Below are positions 61,705 to 62,000 of a stretch of 62,000 bases of DNA, one piece after another. Below the pieces are notes generated by a model, which made no database searches, was not told the DNA's origin, and was given only the letters and a program-made list of their open reading frames with translations. Location of the stretch: the NCBI RefSeq assembly GCF_001949145.1, contig NW_019091369.1, positions 3,958,945 through 4,020,944 on the forward strand, read 5' to 3'. The translations under genes and the position numbers were made by a program. Every line of letters begins with the position of its first letter. Position 1 is the stretch's first letter. This DNA is from Acanthaster planci (taxonomy: Eukaryota > Echinodermata > Asteroidea > Valvatida > Acanthasteridae).

Positions 61705-62000
61705 CTAAGTGAAAGGTAAAAATACTGAGTTATCTGATAATTCTGAGTTATCTGATATGACCAGATCCTCTTTTCAAACTTTTATGAAGTACGTACGTGT
61801 ACTTATTTATTTTAGAAAATAATGTCTTTCAAAGGATTCGCAACAATGATTTGCAACCTGAATTTTTTTGGAGGTACATTTTGTACCTAGTATGTTTTTA
61901 ACAGCGTTTTGCACATAAAATCTGATCATTACTTGGTAATGTTTTTTTCCGATACCATTTATCTGACTGTATTAATTTTTTTGAATAAACCTTTAGTCAC
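61705..62000 (-). other. Intron of the malic enzyme gene, running off the window
   Basis: The first visible exon starts after CACTTAG in mid-protein, so this is intron. Nothing else is recognised. Confidence 0.75.

Overview
The window is nuclear DNA of an invertebrate animal, probably marine. Genes are split by many introns with GT-AG sites, the DNA is AT-rich, MITE-like hairpins and tRNA-derived SINE pieces are common, and the gene set (CLIC-like, creatinase, CAP/EGF/ShKT, PDE10A-type, two alpha-tubulins, malic enzyme) fits a metazoan. I cannot fix the phylum from sequence alone. Two assembly gaps (23746-24614 and 43559-44110) interrupt it.

Layout. 1-6107: no gene recognised, one inverted-repeat element flanked by direct repeats. 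6108-11391 (-): five-exon CLIC/EXC-4-like gene. 12912-13337 (-): the last two exons of a possible small gene that I do not recognise. 13464-14067: a cluster of MITE-like elements and a perfect palindrome. 14320-17294 (-): six-exon creatinase. 17975-22541: decayed Polinton/Maverick remnant, with a broken integrase (+) and a broken protein-primed family B DNA polymerase (-) meeting tail to tail. 23354-25145: about 140-bp inverted repeats around the first gap, with a SINE inside. 27900-33596 (+): secreted or membrane-attached CAP protein with EGF and ShKT modules. 35213-44759 (-): PDE10A-type cyclic nucleotide phosphodiesterase, 23 visible exons plus at least one lost in the second gap. 47160-52386 (-) and 54421-56682 (+): two alpha-tubulin genes facing away from each other. 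53107-54327 (-): between them, a three-exon gene for a 191-residue protein that I do not recognise; its start codon lies 93 bp from that of the second tubulin. 58670-61704 (-): NADP-type malic enzyme, its 5' end beyond the window.

Exon models were built by hand. Each intron was placed so that splice sites, reading phase and remembered family similarity agree. Every complete multi-exon model sums to a multiple of three. The genes do not form one pathway. The likeliest shared regulation is the short divergent promoter between the unknown 191-residue gene and the second tubulin. The points most worth following are that unknown gene, the animal creatinase, the divergent tubulin isotype ending in Phe, and the hidden exons at 12912-13337.
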